Assembly: GCA_030627125.1 (NCBI GenBank)
Contig: DAOUSR010000016.1
Coordinates: forward strand, 1 to 32,619
From: Thioploca sp.
Lineage (GTDB): Bacteria > Pseudomonadota > Gammaproteobacteria > Beggiatoales > Beggiatoaceae
Direction of reading: 5' to 3'
Length of the DNA stretch: 32,619 bases
Below are positions 32,544-32,619 of this stretch, in pieces. The notes under the pieces are model-generated. The model did not search any database, was not told the DNA's origin, and saw only the letters and a list, made by a program, of their open reading frames with translations. The position numbers were made by a program, and so were the translations under genes. Position 1 is the first letter of the stretch, and each line of letters opens with the position of its first letter.

Positions 32544-32619
32544 TTAACCGTAGTTTGATATTTTATCGAGTGAATCAGTAATGTATGAATTGATGCTTTT
32601 CCCAGATTGCTTGGCATGC
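32544..32619 (-). CDS. Partial gene, C-terminus of an RHH/HicB-like antitoxin
   Basis: The minus strand enters the window in an open frame reading HAKQSGKSINSYITDSLDKI and ends at TAA 32544-32546 after SNYG. The A-x-x-x-GKSINSYI-x-x-L pattern is the ribbon-helix-helix segment found at the C-terminus of HicB-type antitoxins and related small regulators. Only 24 residues are visible, so the family call is tentative; a strong terminator follows directly. Confidence 0.6.
   Translation of the reverse strand, partial: HAKQSGKSINSYITDSLDKISNYG

Noticed and set aside
1-32619. CRISPR arrays, tRNA or rRNA genes
   Set aside because: No regularly spaced repeats with unique spacers and no tRNA-like or rRNA-like segments were seen; repeats present are dispersed palindromes.

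Overview
The window is AT-rich chromosomal DNA from a gammaproteobacterium. The gene content (carB-greA, ftsL-ftsI, comM-ubiK, ubiE, glgB) fits that class. The large load of short dispersed palindromes, broken genes and MORN and VIT/vWA proteins fits an uncultivated sulfur-oxidising Thiotrichales (Beggiatoa/Thiomargarita/Marithrix-like). That assignment is inference from content, not from a marker gene.

Layout. 1-530: decayed type II restriction-modification locus, with a 5-methylcytosine methyltransferase pseudogene whose end overlaps the start of a gene running off the left edge. 531-3035 (-): secreted VIT-vWA-OmpA protein. 3475-8814 (+): glgB, a periplasmic MORN-repeat protein, ubiE and an RDD membrane protein. 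8881-12000: a YiiX-like lipoprotein peptidase, then a tandem duplication of a lipoprotein plus small exported protein pair, one copy broken. 12076-12836: pseudogene, small ORF and a large palindromic repeat. 12837-15339 (-): ftsI and ftsL, with a truncated response regulator where rsmH normally sits. 16027-20805 (+): a four-gene respiratory operon made of a 16-Cys iron-sulfur subunit, an NrfD quinone-interacting subunit, a Tat-exported molybdopterin subunit with unusual cofactor ligands, and a five-haem NapC/NirT-like cytochrome. 20806-21223: a group II intron 3' remnant and a long hairpin. 21224-22983 (-): comM and ubiK. 22984-23718: TonB-receptor remnant between two oppositely oriented MITE copies. 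23719-27398: carB-greA, with no carA upstream. 27626-30672: an EgtD-like methyltransferase translationally coupled to a P-type ATPase lacking the CPx motif. 30673-32619: cassette-like region with an attC-like site, a lipase with an in-frame stop, a DUF4160-DUF2442 pair, dispersed repeats, a terminator and the C-terminus of an RHH/HicB-like antitoxin.

How the parts work together. ubiE and ubiK both serve quinone synthesis, and the four-gene redox operon would exchange electrons with that quinone pool. The most unusual protein features are the Asp in place of the third [4Fe-4S] cysteine together with Gly at the predicted Mo-ligand position of the molybdopterin subunit, the altered substrate pocket of the EgtD-like protein, and its coupled ATPase without CPC. 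The genome is clearly being reshaped by short non-autonomous repeats: at least five families are visible here, several directly next to truncated genes or broken conserved operons.
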